This document shows positions 9,273-17,718 of a stretch of 64,000 nt of DNA, one piece after another. A model generated the notes under the pieces. That model did no database searches, was not told where the DNA came from, and was given only the letters and a program-made list of their open reading frames with translations. The stretch comes from Candidatus Ozemibacter sibiricus. GTDB lineage: Bacteria > Muiribacteriota > Ozemobacteria > Ozemobacterales > Ozemobacteraceae. Within the stretch, counting starts at the first letter, position 1. Each line of letters opens with the position of its first letter. A program made the position numbers and the translations under genes. The stretch covers positions 118,980-182,979 of the forward strand of contig QOQW01000011.1 in assembly GCA_003327425.1 (NCBI GenBank). The letters are read 5' to 3'.

Positions 9273-9960
9273 CGACCGCTGGCAGCAGGTGGCGGGCCTC
9301 GCTTTCGATGCCGTGGAGGCCCTGATCGATCGGGTCCGCACCTTCTTCATCACCGGCGTGATCCTGCTGGTGCCGGCGGTCGTGACCCTGTTCATCATCT
9401 TCCAGCTGTTCCTGTTCGCCGACGGGTTCCTGGGCGAGTCGATCAGCCGGGCGATGGGCTACCGCCTGCCTGGTCTGGGGCTGATCGTCACCTTCCTGCT
9501 ATTCGTGGTGGCGGGGGCGGTCGGTCAGAACGTTCTGGGAAAGCGGTTGTGGCGGTGGTTCGAATACTCGCTCGAGAACCTGCCGGTGGTGCGTTCCCTG
9601 TATGTCGGTATCAAACAGGTCTCGGATGTCCTGTTCCAGCAGCGCAAATCCGAATTCCGGCGGGTGGTGCTGGTCGAATATCCGCGGCGCGACGTATGGA
9701 TGATCGGCTTCGTCACCAGCGAGCAGGCGACCTGGTATGCCAGCGCGCATTTCACCGGGCGGCAGATGGTGTCGGTCTTCATTCCGACCACGCCCAACCC
9801 GACCTCGGGCTTCCTCATCCTGATCGATCGTACGCAGGTCATCGACACGTCGCTGGGCATCGAGGAAGCCATGAAGCTGGTGATCTCGGGCGGGCTCGTC
9901 CAGGCGGCGCCGGTGGCGCACCATACCGGAACACCGGATGAATTCACCATTCCCCACTGA
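9238..9960 (+). CDS. DUF502 family membrane protein
   Basis: 240 residues with two membrane helices near residues 35-62 and 75-100 (FFITGVILLVPAVVTLFIIF and LGLIVTFLLFVVAGAVGQNV). They are followed by the conserved DUF502 core: RLWRWFEYSLENLPVVRSLY, then IKQVSDVLF, then a beta-rich soluble domain containing GFVTSE and the characteristic VFIPTTPNPTSGFL. The family is widespread in bacteria and plants (COV proteins) and has no assigned biochemical role. The start lies inside the end of the upstream CNNM gene, so translation is probably coupled. Confidence 0.88.
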   Translation: MKQNDPHHPLDNDRWQQVAGLAFDAVEALIDRVRTFFITGVILLVPAVVTLFIIFQLFLFADGFLGESISRAMGYRLPGLGLIVTFLLFVVAGAVGQNVLGKRLWRWFEYSLENLPVVRSLYVGIKQVSDVLFQQRKSEFRRVVLVEYPRRDVWMIGFVTSEQATWYASAHFTGRQMVSVFIPTTPNPTSGFLILIDRTQVIDTSLGIEEAMKLVISGGLVQAAPVAHHTGTPDEFTIPH

Positions 9961-9970
9961 GGACGAAGGC

Positions 9971-11968
9971 ATGTCCCTGAATCGACAGTTCTTGCGGCGT
10001 TGTGGTTCTGGCTGGGGCATCCTGCCCCTGGCCGGCATGGTTCTGCTCTTGGGTGCAACCTTGGTCTGGGCTCAGGAACTCGAAGATATTCGGCAGTATC
10101 TGGCCCTGCGTGACGAACTCGCCCAGATCAAAGGGTTCCTGGAACGATCGCTGGCCGATGAACCCGGCACGGGCAGTCTGGCCAATCCGGCGGCCGAACT
10201 GGAAATCAAGGATCGCTTGTCCCGCCTCGACGGGGAAATCGGCCGCCTGGCCAAGATGCCGGGGCCGTTGGCCGCTTACTATGCCGACCGACTGCAACGG
10301 CTGGCGGCGGATTGCCGGGCCTTGTTCCCGGTGTTCGTCCAGCGGCTCGCGCTGTCGGTGCGCCAGCCGGTCGCCACCGGGCCGACCCTCCTGTCGGCGG
10401 TGCCACCGGCGCCGCCGGTCACCGGAGTCGCCGCCCCCACCCCATCCCCTGGGTACGGTGCGCCGGCCGCTCCCGCCCCAGCGATGGTGACGACCACGTC
10501 CCCGCCGGGGCCGCCACCCTCCGTCTCCTCGACTCCGATGGTGGCGACAGCCTCGGTCGACGGACCTCTTCCCTCGACCGGAACGTTCGCTCCGGCTCCT
10601 GGTCAGGGTCTTTCTGGGTCGACCGGCCCGATCGCTGCTGGCCCTGAGACGGAGCTGCGGCGGCGCCGCCGGGAGTTCTTCCACCCCATCGGGGTGCGCA
10701 CCCTCCTCGATCGCCGGTGGGCCCGCGGCGGGCTGCCGGGAGCGCCCCGGCTCGGGCTGCCCGCCCTGCCGCCGGAAACGCCGCCCACGACCGTGTCTGC
10801 GTCGATGGCGGCGGGCCTGCCGCTGCCCGCGCCCGCTCCCTCTCCTGCTCCGGCCCCGGTCGCCCCGGTGGCCACCGGGCCCATCCACACCATCACCTAC
10901 CCGACGCTGCCCCCGCCGGTCGATGGAATGCCGGTGACCATCCGGCCGCTCGAACCCTGGGACGGCCCCGATCCGCAGGTGCGGGAAACGCCGGGCATGC
11001 GACCCCTGGCGGTCATGATCGAGAACCATGCCCATGCCCGCCCTCAGACCGGCCTCGACGAGGCCGAGGTGGTCTACGAGATTCCAGTCGAAGGGGGAAT
11101 CACCCGCTTCATGGCCTTGTACTACCATGTCCCAGGCATCATCGGTCCGGTCCGGAGCTGCCGGGAATACTTCATCGACCGGGCGTTCGAGGTCAACGCC
11201 CTCTACGTGCACTGCGGCGGCAGCCCGAAAGGCTACGAATACATCGGGAAGACCAAGATCTTCGCCATCGACGAGATCAGCAACGGCGGCCCCTTCTTCC
11301 GGGACAAGACCCGCAAGGCGCCGCACAATCTCTACGCTCGCGGCAAGGATCTGATCGAGACCGCCAACCAGCGCCATCCGATGCAACTGCCCTACCAACG
11401 GCTGCCTTTGCGCTATGGCCCCCATCCCACCGCTGGCTCGGTGCCCGGCCGTGGCCTCGCCATCCGCTACCATGGCAACTATTCGGTGTCCTATCGGTTC
11501 AATCCGCGCTACAACCTGTATGACCGCTTCATGAACGGTGTGCAGCACCTCGATCGCGTGACGCTGCGGCCGGTCTCTCCGGGCACCGTCATTCTGCAGG
11601 AGGCCGCCATGCGGGTGGTGGACGACAAAGGCCGCCAGGAAATCACCTTCTTCGGCCAGGGCAAGGCGTTCATTCTGTATGGCGGCACCCTGATCCGGGC
11701 CACCTGGAAGAAGGACGGGTTGCGCGATTTCACCCGGTTCTACGATGAACAGGGGCGTCCGGTGATCTTCTCGAACAAAGCCCCGGTCTGGATCCAGGTG
11801 GTATCGCCCCAGAACGCCGTGGCCTTCGATCCGCCGCTCGTCCCGGCTCGGGTGGCGGCCGCGCCCCCGACTGCCGCGCCGCCACCGCCGACGACGATGG
11901 CGGCGGCCAGCGAAGCCGCCCCCGTCCCGGCGCCGCCCGCCGGGCCGCCGCCAGGAGCGACGCCATGA
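9971..11968 (+). CDS. Secreted DUF3048 (YerB-like) protein with long Pro/Ala-rich linker
   Basis: 665 residues from ATG 9971, preferred over ATG 9938 because GAGGACGAAGG precedes it and a clean signal peptide begins there (hydrophobic LPLAGMVLLLGATLVWA ending at a probable AQE cleavage site). Residues 30-120 are helical. Residues 120-330 are a low-complexity Pro/Ala/Ser linker. Residues about 345-620 form the DUF3048 domain: LAVMIENHAHARPQTGLDEA, VYEIPVEGGITRFMALY, GPVRSCREYF and DEISNGGPFFRD. The tail is Ala/Pro-rich. The domain is found in Gram-positive YerB lipoproteins and elsewhere, with no proven activity. The last 4 bp overlap era. Confidence 0.85.
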   Translation: MSLNRQFLRRCGSGWGILPLAGMVLLLGATLVWAQELEDIRQYLALRDELAQIKGFLERSLADEPGTGSLANPAAELEIKDRLSRLDGEIGRLAKMPGPLAAYYADRLQRLAADCRALFPVFVQRLALSVRQPVATGPTLLSAVPPAPPVTGVAAPTPSPGYGAPAAPAPAMVTTTSPPGPPPSVSSTPMVATASVDGPLPSTGTFAPAPGQGLSGSTGPIAAGPETELRRRRREFFHPIGVRTLLDRRWARGGLPGAPRLGLPALPPETPPTTVSASMAAGLPLPAPAPSPAPAPVAPVATGPIHTITYPTLPPPVDGMPVTIRPLEPWDGPDPQVRETPGMRPLAVMIENHAHARPQTGLDEAEVVYEIPVEGGITRFMALYYHVPGIIGPVRSCREYFIDRAFEVNALYVHCGGSPKGYEYIGKTKIFAIDEISNGGPFFRDKTRKAPHNLYARGKDLIETANQRHPMQLPYQRLPLRYGPHPTAGSVPGRGLAIRYHGNYSVSYRFNPRYNLYDRFMNGVQHLDRVTLRPVSPGTVILQEAAMRVVDDKGRQEITFFGQGKAFILYGGTLIRATWKKDGLRDFTRFYDEQGRPVIFSNKAPVWIQVVSPQNAVAFDPPLVPARVAAAPPTAAPPPPTTMAAASEAAPVPAPPAGPPPGATP

Positions 11969-12861
11969 CCCAGCGGTTCGGAGCCATCGGCGTCTTCGGG
12001 CGGGCCAACGCCGGCAAGTCGACCCTGGTCAACGCCTTGGTGGGCGAGCCGGTCTCGATCGTCTCCAATCGGCCGCAGACCACTCGGCGGCGCATCCTCG
12101 GCATTCTGACGGTCGGGGAGTCCCAGGTGGTGTTTTGCGATACGCCGGGCTTGCACGCCATCCGCAATCAGCTCGATTCCTTCATGGCGACCGAGATCGA
12201 GGCGACGACCGCCGGCTTGCAAGGAGCCCTCTATCTGGTCGATACCGCCGACCCGGTGGTCGAGGAGGACGCCGCGCACCTCGCTCACCTCGGGCCTCGC
12301 CTGCAGAGCGGGCCGGTCTTCCTCGTACTGAACAAGATCGACCGGGCCGAGGCGGGAACCCTCGACGATCTCGAGCAGCGGTACCTGGGCTTGTTCCCGT
12401 TTCAGAAGGTCTTCCGGATCTCAGCCAGAGAAGGGGAAGGGCTGCCGGCGCTGCAAGAGAGTCTTCTGGCCATCCTCCCCGAAGGTCCGCATGCCTATGC
12501 CCCGGATGACTACACCTCACTCACCGAACGAGAAATCGTCGAAGAGGTGATCAGAGAGGTGCTGCTGCATCGGTATTCCCACGAGGTGCCCCATGCCGTG
12601 GCGGTGGTGGTCGAGGAATTCAAGGAACGCGAGAACGGCAAGACCTTCATCGCGGCTCAGCTCTACCTCGAAAAGGAGAACCACAAGAAGATCGTCATCG
12701 GCAAAAATGGGGAAGGCATCAAAACGGTCGGAGCGATGGCGCGAGAGAAGTTGAATCAACTTCTCGGACGTGATATCTTCTTGCAACTCTGGGTCAAAGT
12801 GCGCCCCAACTGGCGAAAAAGCAAGGAATGGGTGCGCCGGCTGGGCTATCAGCGTCGTTGA
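11965..12861 (+). CDS. era: GTPase Era
   Basis: 298 residues, the normal Era length. The GTPase motifs are in order: G1 GRANAGKST near residue 12, the SNRPQTTRRRI switch region, G3 DTPGLH, G4 NKID and an SAREGEG G5-like loop. The C-terminal KH domain contains IVIGKNGEGIKTVGAMAR and ends WVRRLGY. Era binds the 3' end of 16S rRNA and checks 30S assembly. Its overlap with the DUF3048 gene (ATGA) places it in the same message. ybeY and era are frequent neighbours in bacteria; here they are separated by four membrane or secreted proteins. Confidence 0.96.
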   Translation: MTQRFGAIGVFGRANAGKSTLVNALVGEPVSIVSNRPQTTRRRILGILTVGESQVVFCDTPGLHAIRNQLDSFMATEIEATTAGLQGALYLVDTADPVVEEDAAHLAHLGPRLQSGPVFLVLNKIDRAEAGTLDDLEQRYLGLFPFQKVFRISAREGEGLPALQESLLAILPEGPHAYAPDDYTSLTEREIVEEVIREVLLHRYSHEVPHAVAVVVEEFKERENGKTFIAAQLYLEKENHKKIVIGKNGEGIKTVGAMAREKLNQLLGRDIFLQLWVKVRPNWRKSKEWVRRLGYQRR

Positions 12862-12916
12862 GGGGTCGAGACCTCATGGTTTCCAGAAGACACACCCCCC
12901 CCGGAAAGGGATCTGC

Positions 12917-14569
12917 ATGAATTCGATCCTCATGGTGGTCGTCGCGGTCTTCATCATCCTGCTGGTCTTCATCATGTTTTCGATGGATGACCCCGAGGAG
13001 GCCCCCGGCGAGCCGCCCCCCCCTCCTGCCGCCGAAGCGAAAGCCGCCTCCAGTCAAGACGCCGCGCCGTCTCGCGGGGCGCCTGAACCCAGGGCAGAGA
13101 CTGCTCCATCTGGAGTGCCCACCTCATCGTCGACCGCCGGGGCGCCGGCCGGGCGTGCCGCGCCGGCCGGGCCGTTGCCGCCGCTGCCCGCCCTCCCTGT
13201 GAAGGGGAGTGACGACGATTTCCAGTTCCGGCAGATTCTCGAGGCGCAGTGGGCGCCGGTGACCGCCATCACCCGGAGCGACGCCGTCCTGGCCGTCGTC
13301 CAGATCCGCTTCCCCGAATCGCTGATGGGCGACCCGGCGGCGTTCGCCACCGCCCTGGCGCGGGCCGAGAGCGTCCTCGATCCGGCGAAAGCCCCCTTTC
13401 CCCACCAGTTCCGGGTGGCCCTGGCCAGTCAGACGAGCCAGATCTGGATCTTCGGGTTCGACGACGAATCGGATGACCCCGCCTTCGAAGGGGTGTTGAC
13501 CGCGTTCAATGCCGTTTCCCGCTTCAAGAAGGCGCTGGAAGGCGATCCCGTGCTGTTCGAGGCCAAGGCGCGGCTGGCCATCGGCATGTCGACCGGGGAA
13601 ACCGCTTGCATCCACCGCGGTCCGCTGGGTCTGGTCACCTATGCCGGCAAGGCCTTGTTCCTGGCCGAGGCATTAAGTCACGCGGCGGGGGATTTTCAGG
13701 TCTATCTTGACGAAGCGATGCATCGGTTGGCTCAGCCCTGGTTCGATTTCCGAGAGTGGAAGCCCATGAAATTGTGGCAGAACCTGCCTCCGGTGGCCTT
13801 CTTCGAAGTGGTCGGCTGGAACAAGAAAGAAGACATCTTCGCCTATACCTCGCATCAGGACGCCCTCGTCCGACGCGCGGTCGCGGTCGCCTACCGCTAT
13901 CTGGAATTCGATGATGTGGCGCCGCTGCTGGAGTTGATCTCCGATCCTGATGAACGGGTGGCGCTCGAAGCGCTCAATACCCTCGCCGAGATCAAGGATG
14001 AGCGCGCCATGGGCATTCTGAAGAAGATCCTGCCCGAGGCCAAGAACCCCACGCTGCGCAGCGCCGTCATCAAAGCACTGGGAGCCCTGGGCCGGGAAGA
14101 GATCCTGCCCGTCTTGCTGGCCTCCACCCGCGATGTTCATTGGCAGATCCGCTTCCATGCGGCCAAGGCCATGTATGCCATTGCCGGGGTCGATGCCCTG
14201 CGGCACCTCGAGCACATGGTCGACGACGAGGACGGCGCGGTGCGCGCCTGCATCCGCGAAATCCTGTACCGCCGCGACAAGGATTCCCGCCATCTGGCCG
14301 CCCTGCGCGAACTGCTGGGCGATCTGTCGACCAGGGCCCGCAAAGCCGCCATCGAAGCCCTGGCGGCGCTGGCCACCCGAGACAGCCTGCACATCCTGGC
14401 GGCGGCGTATTTCGACCAGGAGCCCGCACTGCAGCGGTTCATCTTGCGGCAACTGCGCGATGCGCGCAGTCCTGACGCCTATGAATGCTTCCTCTCCATC
14501 TTCCGGCATGCCGATGATGCCCAGCGCTCAGAGATCATGATGGCCCTGCGACGGGCCAGGTTGGGGTAA
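12917..14569 (+). CDS. Membrane-anchored degenerate nucleotide-cyclase-like protein with HEAT repeats
   Basis: 550 residues from ATG 12917. One N-terminal membrane helix (ILMVVVAVFIILLVFIMFS) is followed by a Pro/Ala linker to about residue 95, then a domain resembling class III adenylate/guanylate cyclases. The segment around residue 220, KARLAIGMSTGETACIHRGP, matches the family block before the catalytic loop. The next segment, LVTYAGKALFLAEAL, sits where the metal/purine-site block (usually IGDAVNLAARL) is found, but without the Asp. From about residue 310 to the end there are five or six HEAT/Armadillo-type helical pairs. It is probably a non-catalytic sensor or scaffold. It precedes the sigma-54 activator by 3 bp, so the two are likely co-expressed; that it controls the activator is inference. 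Confidence 0.65.
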   Translation: MNSILMVVVAVFIILLVFIMFSMDDPEEAPGEPPPPPAAEAKAASSQDAAPSRGAPEPRAETAPSGVPTSSSTAGAPAGRAAPAGPLPPLPALPVKGSDDDFQFRQILEAQWAPVTAITRSDAVLAVVQIRFPESLMGDPAAFATALARAESVLDPAKAPFPHQFRVALASQTSQIWIFGFDDESDDPAFEGVLTAFNAVSRFKKALEGDPVLFEAKARLAIGMSTGETACIHRGPLGLVTYAGKALFLAEALSHAAGDFQVYLDEAMHRLAQPWFDFREWKPMKLWQNLPPVAFFEVVGWNKKEDIFAYTSHQDALVRRAVAVAYRYLEFDDVAPLLELISDPDERVALEALNTLAEIKDERAMGILKKILPEAKNPTLRSAVIKALGALGREEILPVLLASTRDVHWQIRFHAAKAMYAIAGVDALRHLEHMVDDEDGAVRACIREILYRRDKDSRHLAALRELLGDLSTRARKAAIEALAALATRDSLHILAAAYFDQEPALQRFILRQLRDARSPDAYECFLSIFRHADDAQRSEIMMALRRARLG

Positions 14570-14572
14570 GCC

Positions 14573-15970
14573 ATGGCGATCGACATTCTGGTCGTCGACG
14601 ACGAGGACATGATCCGCTGGACTCTCAAAGAGTCTCTCGAAGCGGAGGGATACCGGGTGACCGATTTCGCCAACGCCCGGGATTTCCTGCGCTATTTCCA
14701 GGAAAAGGGAGGCGACATCGTCCTCCTCGACATCCGGCTGCCCGATGCCAGCGGACTCGATGTCCTGGTCGACATCGCTCGGATCGACCCTGACGTCCCG
14801 GTCGTGGTGATGACGGCCTATGGCGATGTCGAAACGGCCGTCACCGCCATGAAACGCGGGGCCTATGACTATCTTTCCAAGCCCTACAATCTCGCCGAGG
14901 TCAATCTGCTGATCCGCAAGATCGTCCAGGCCTCTCTGCTCAAAAGTCAGTTGAACCGCTACCTCGAGAAGGAAGGGAACAACTATTCCCAGATCCTGGG
15001 CGAGAACGTCAAAATGAAGATCCTGCGCGAGCATATCGCCATGGCCGCTCAGAGCGATCGAACCACGGTCTTGATCCGGGGCGAGTCAGGCACCGGCAAA
15101 GAACTGGTGGCGCGGCAGATCCACCTGCAAAGCGCGCGGGCGAACCAGCCCTTCATCGATGTCAACGCCGCCGCCGTGACCGGGACCCTCCTCGAATCCG
15201 AACTCTTCGGTCATGAGAAGGGCGCCTTCACCGATGCTCAGAGGCAGAAGAAGGGAGTATTCGAGCTGGCCGACAAGGGGACCCTTTTCCTCGACGAGAT
15301 CGGCGATCTCGATCCCAATCTGCAAGCCAAGCTGCTACGGGTCTTGCAGGAGCGGCGGTTCCGACGGGTCGGGGGCTCGACTGACATCGCGGTGGATGTG
15401 CGGATCATCGCTGCGACCAATGCCGATCTCGAGAAAGCCATGGAAGAAGGGCGATTGCGTCGCGACCTGTTCTATCGGCTGAATGTCTTCACGCTCTTCT
15501 TGCCCCCTCTGCGGGAACGAAAAGATGACATTCTGTTGATGGCTCGCAGTTTCCTGGACATGTTCCGGAAGGAATTCTCGAAGAACGTGACGGGGTTCCA
15601 TCCCGAAACGGTCGAGATTCTGCTCAATTACGACTACCCCGGCAACGTCCGGGAACTCAAGAACCTCATCGAGCGGGCGACGCTCCTCGAGACCACGAAC
15701 AAGATCCGCCCCTCGAGCCTGCCCGAGGACATGCGCAACCGTACCTCTCCTCCCTCATTGCTGAGTGGAACGGCCGAGGCGGCGGTCAAGCCCTGGCATG
15801 TTCCGGGCTTCAATCTGAAAGACTACATCGATTCGATCGAGAAGAAGATCGTCTCCGAGGTCATGGCTGAAGTGGAAGGAAAAAAGAACAAAGCAGCCAG
15901 CCTGCTCGGCCTGACCCGGTTCGCCCTTCGCCACCAGCTCAAGAAGCACGGGCTCGAAGGCGATTCCTGA
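14573..15970 (+). CDS. NtrC-family sigma-54-dependent response regulator
   Basis: 465 residues with three domains. The receiver domain (1-120) has DD at 9-10, phospho-acceptor Asp53, Thr81 and Lys103. The AAA+ sigma-54 interaction domain (about 140-380) has Walker A GESGTGKE near 168, GHEKGAFTDAQ near 213, Walker B FLDEIGD near 238, an Arg-finger region RDLFYRLNVF, and YPGNVRELKN. The C-terminal Fis-type helix-turn-helix includes KNKAASLLGLTRFALRHQLKK. It activates sigma-54 promoters after phosphorylation by a histidine kinase that is not in this window. The sigma-54 contact loop reads GAFTDA instead of GAFTGA. A near-consensus sigma-54 promoter lies about 200 bp downstream, ahead of the PTS gene, making that the obvious candidate target. 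Confidence 0.93.
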   Translation: MAIDILVVDDEDMIRWTLKESLEAEGYRVTDFANARDFLRYFQEKGGDIVLLDIRLPDASGLDVLVDIARIDPDVPVVVMTAYGDVETAVTAMKRGAYDYLSKPYNLAEVNLLIRKIVQASLLKSQLNRYLEKEGNNYSQILGENVKMKILREHIAMAAQSDRTTVLIRGESGTGKELVARQIHLQSARANQPFIDVNAAAVTGTLLESELFGHEKGAFTDAQRQKKGVFELADKGTLFLDEIGDLDPNLQAKLLRVLQERRFRRVGGSTDIAVDVRIIAATNADLEKAMEEGRLRRDLFYRLNVFTLFLPPLRERKDDILLMARSFLDMFRKEFSKNVTGFHPETVEILLNYDYPGNVRELKNLIERATLLETTNKIRPSSLPEDMRNRTSPPSLLSGTAEAAVKPWHVPGFNLKDYIDSIEKKIVSEVMAEVEGKKNKAASLLGLTRFALRHQLKKHGLEGDS

Positions 15971-15973
15971 TCC

Positions 15974-16003
15974 AGCCCTGAAGCCTGACATTGATTCAGG
16001 GCT
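15974..16003 (+). terminator. Hairpin after the sigma-54 activator gene
   Basis: A perfect 9 bp inverted repeat (15974-15982 with 15995-16003, AGCCCTGAA/TTCAGGGCT) with a 12-base loop starts 3 bp after the stop codon. No T-tract follows, so it may be a weak or factor-assisted terminator separating the activator from its presumed target operon. Confidence 0.4.
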
Positions 16004-16061
16004 CGGGTCGGATGAGACAGGAAACCTGGTCTGGCTAACAGGACTCAAAGAATCCCCCAAA

Positions 16062-16102
16062 GGTGCCGATTTCACTCCTACTAATGGTGAAAAAATAGCA
16101 CC
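16062..16102. promoter_or_regulatory. Interrupted palindrome upstream of the sigma-54 promoter (candidate activator-binding site)
   Basis: Nested inverted repeats: GGTGC (16062-16066) with GCACC (16098-16102), and inside them TTTCAC (16070-16075) with GTGAAA (16087-16092). The site is centred about 90 bp upstream of the -24 element at 16174, a usual distance for an enhancer bound by an NtrC-type activator. It lies in a local AT-rich pocket unlike the surrounding sequence. Use as an enhancer is inference. Confidence 0.4.
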
Positions 16103-16173
16103 ACTTTTGCGGGTATGTTAAAAAAAGACACATTGCCCCTGGAGAAATCGTTGTACCAGTCACGTTGTGAGAT

Positions 16174-16189
16174 TGGCACGCTTCCTGCT
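16174..16189 (+). promoter_or_regulatory. Sigma-54 (-24/-12) promoter for the PTS EIIA operon
   Basis: The sequence TGGCACG-N4-CTGCT fits the sigma-54 consensus TGGCACG-N4-TTGCW at all but one position, with the invariant GG (16175-16176) and GC (16187-16188) at the required spacing. Transcription would start near base 16200, about 30 bp before the ATG at 16232. The gene directly upstream is a sigma-54 activator, which strengthens the call. Confidence 0.78.
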
Positions 16190-16231
16190 TGAACATTGAG
16201 ACCCGAACGTTCGTCTGTAGGAGTGGCAAGG

Positions 16232-16681
16232 ATGATTTCCGAGTTGTTGCAAGAGAATTTCATCGAGTTGGATCTGGACGTCGTTTCGAAAAATGAGGCC
16301 ATCGCGAAGCTGTCGTCCCTGCTTTGCTCCTCTGGCAAGGTCAACGACCACCAGGATTTCGTGAAGGCCGTCATGGAACGGGAGAAGCTGGGCAGCACCG
16401 CCATCGGCGCCGGGATCGCCATTCCTCACGCCCGCGCCAATACCGTCAACGAGGTCTCGATTGCCTTTGCCCGCTCCGACAAGGGAATCGATTTCAACTC
16501 CGTGGACGGCGATCCGGTTCACCTGATCTTCCTGCTGGCTGCGCCGATCGAATCGGGCAGCCTGTATCTGAAGCTGTTGGCGCGCATCTCCCGGTTGTTG
16601 CGCTATCAAGATCTGATCGAAGATCTCAAAAAGGCCAAGACCAAAGAAGAAATCGTTCAGATCATCTCCTCCAAGGAATGA
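16232..16681 (+). CDS. PTS EIIA type-2 domain protein (PtsN-like)
   Basis: 149 residues from ATG 16232, chosen over the upstream in-frame TTG because GTAGGAG precedes it and MISELL is a typical PtsN-like start. The phospho-acceptor histidine is His66 in GAGIAIPHARAN. LGSTAIG upstream and the DPVHLIFLLAAP strand also match the mannitol/fructose EIIA fold. Single-domain EIIA proteins of this type are usually regulatory (the nitrogen PTS) rather than sugar transporters. No transporter domain is attached or adjacent. It is the first gene after a sigma-54 promoter, in keeping with the classical link of ptsN with rpoN. It heads a tight run with an RsbW-like kinase and ndk. Confidence 0.88.
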   Translation: MISELLQENFIELDLDVVSKNEAIAKLSSLLCSSGKVNDHQDFVKAVMEREKLGSTAIGAGIAIPHARANTVNEVSIAFARSDKGIDFNSVDGDPVHLIFLLAAPIESGSLYLKLLARISRLLRYQDLIEDLKKAKTKEEIVQIISSKE

Positions 16682-16694
16682 GGGAGGGGCTGCC

Positions 16695-17171
16695 GTGCTG
16701 CCCGCCTCGACCCAGCGCCCCGAGACGAGCACCCTCCGCCTGTCTCCGGAAGGGTTGTCCATTCACATGCGCATTCCGGCCGAGCGCCCCTACCTGCGGA
16801 ATGCGATCCTCACCCTTCGCGAGATCTGCGATCACCTGAACATCGATCCGGCCCGTCGCAACCGCATCGTTCTCGCCCTCGAAGAGGCTCTTCTGAATGC
16901 GGTCGAGCATGCCTACAACGGGGATGGGCACCTCGGGCAGATCGACCTGCAGTTCACCATCGAGGGCGATGAATTCCTGGTCATGGTCGAAGATTTCGGG
17001 CAGGGTATTTCCCCTGAACAGGCGATGGGGTATATTCATGACGATCGCATTCTTGAAGATCGGGGGAGAGGATTATGCATCCTGCGCGGCATGTCCGACC
17101 GTTCGGTGGTGCAGGCCACCGAGCGCGGCACCCGGGCTACCATGATGTTCCATCTGCCCTCCAACGCCTGA
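16695..17171 (+). CDS. RsbW-like serine-protein kinase / anti-sigma regulatory ATPase
   Basis: 158 residues from GTG 16695, with GGGAGGGG upstream. It is a small GHKL ATPase: the N box IVLALEEALLNAVEHAY, the G1 box VEDFGQGI, and the G2-like box DRGRGLCILRGMSD. No sensor or dimerisation domain is attached, as in RsbW/SpoIIAB/BtrW proteins that phosphorylate anti-anti-sigma factors or bind sigma factors. No partner STAS protein is encoded nearby, so its target is unknown. It lies 13 bp after the PTS gene and 3 bp before ndk, so probably shares the sigma-54 promoter. Confidence 0.83.
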   Translation: MLPASTQRPETSTLRLSPEGLSIHMRIPAERPYLRNAILTLREICDHLNIDPARRNRIVLALEEALLNAVEHAYNGDGHLGQIDLQFTIEGDEFLVMVEDFGQGISPEQAMGYIHDDRILEDRGRGLCILRGMSDRSVVQATERGTRATMMFHLPSNA

Positions 17172-17174
17172 GCC

Positions 17175-17645
17175 ATGGCCTCTGACAATCTGCGGGAGCG
17201 CGCGTTCGTCATCATCAAACCTGATGGCGTGCAGCGGGGTCTGGTCGGAGAGATCATCCAGCGTTTCGAGCGGAAGGGCCTGCGTCTGGTCGGGCTCAAG
17301 ATGATCCATATCACCCTTGAGCAGGCTCGTCGCCAGTATGCCTGTCATGAGGGCAAGCCGTTCTATGACAGCCTGATCAAGTTCATGACCTCAGGGCCAT
17401 CGGTGGCCATGGTCCTTGAAGGCCGAGATGCCATCGCCCTGGTCCGCAAGCTGATGGGGGCGACCGATCCGCTCAAATCCGAACCGGGCACCATTCGCGG
17501 CGACCATTCGGTCGATATCAAGCACAATCTCGTCCATGGGGCCGATTCCCTCGAGAGCTATCAGCACGAGATGCCGATCTATTTCGCCCCTGACGAGTTG
17601 TTCGACTACGAGCTGGCTCTCACCGGGTGGATGTACTACCGCTGA
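17175..17645 (+). CDS. ndk: Nucleoside-diphosphate kinase
   Basis: 156 residues; Ndk is usually 140-155. The N-terminal FVIIKPDGVQRGLVGEI block, the GPSVAMVLEG strand, and RGDHSVDIKHNLVHGADS with the phospho-acceptor His121 identify it. It transfers phosphate from NTPs to NDPs through the phosphohistidine. The active-site loop usually reads RGDFG at the start and here reads RGDHS, a mild change. The start 3 bp after the RsbW-like gene suggests co-transcription. Two hairpins follow the stop. Confidence 0.95.
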   Translation: MASDNLRERAFVIIKPDGVQRGLVGEIIQRFERKGLRLVGLKMIHITLEQARRQYACHEGKPFYDSLIKFMTSGPSVAMVLEGRDAIALVRKLMGATDPLKSEPGTIRGDHSVDIKHNLVHGADSLESYQHEMPIYFAPDELFDYELALTGWMYYR

Positions 17646-17700
17646 TCGTTTTTCTCAAACGATGTTGGGTCACAACGCCGCCTTGCGGGGCGGCGTTGTG
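17645..17700 (+). terminator. Tandem hairpins after ndk
   Basis: The first is a 7 bp stem (17645-17651 with 17657-17663, ATCGTTT/AAACGAT) overlapping the stop codon. The second is a strong, perfect 12 bp GC-rich stem (17671-17682 with 17689-17700) with a 6-base loop, followed by ATTT. Together they look like the end of the sigma-54 operon. Confidence 0.58.
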
Positions 17701-17718
17701 ATTTCCGGCAGGACCCCA

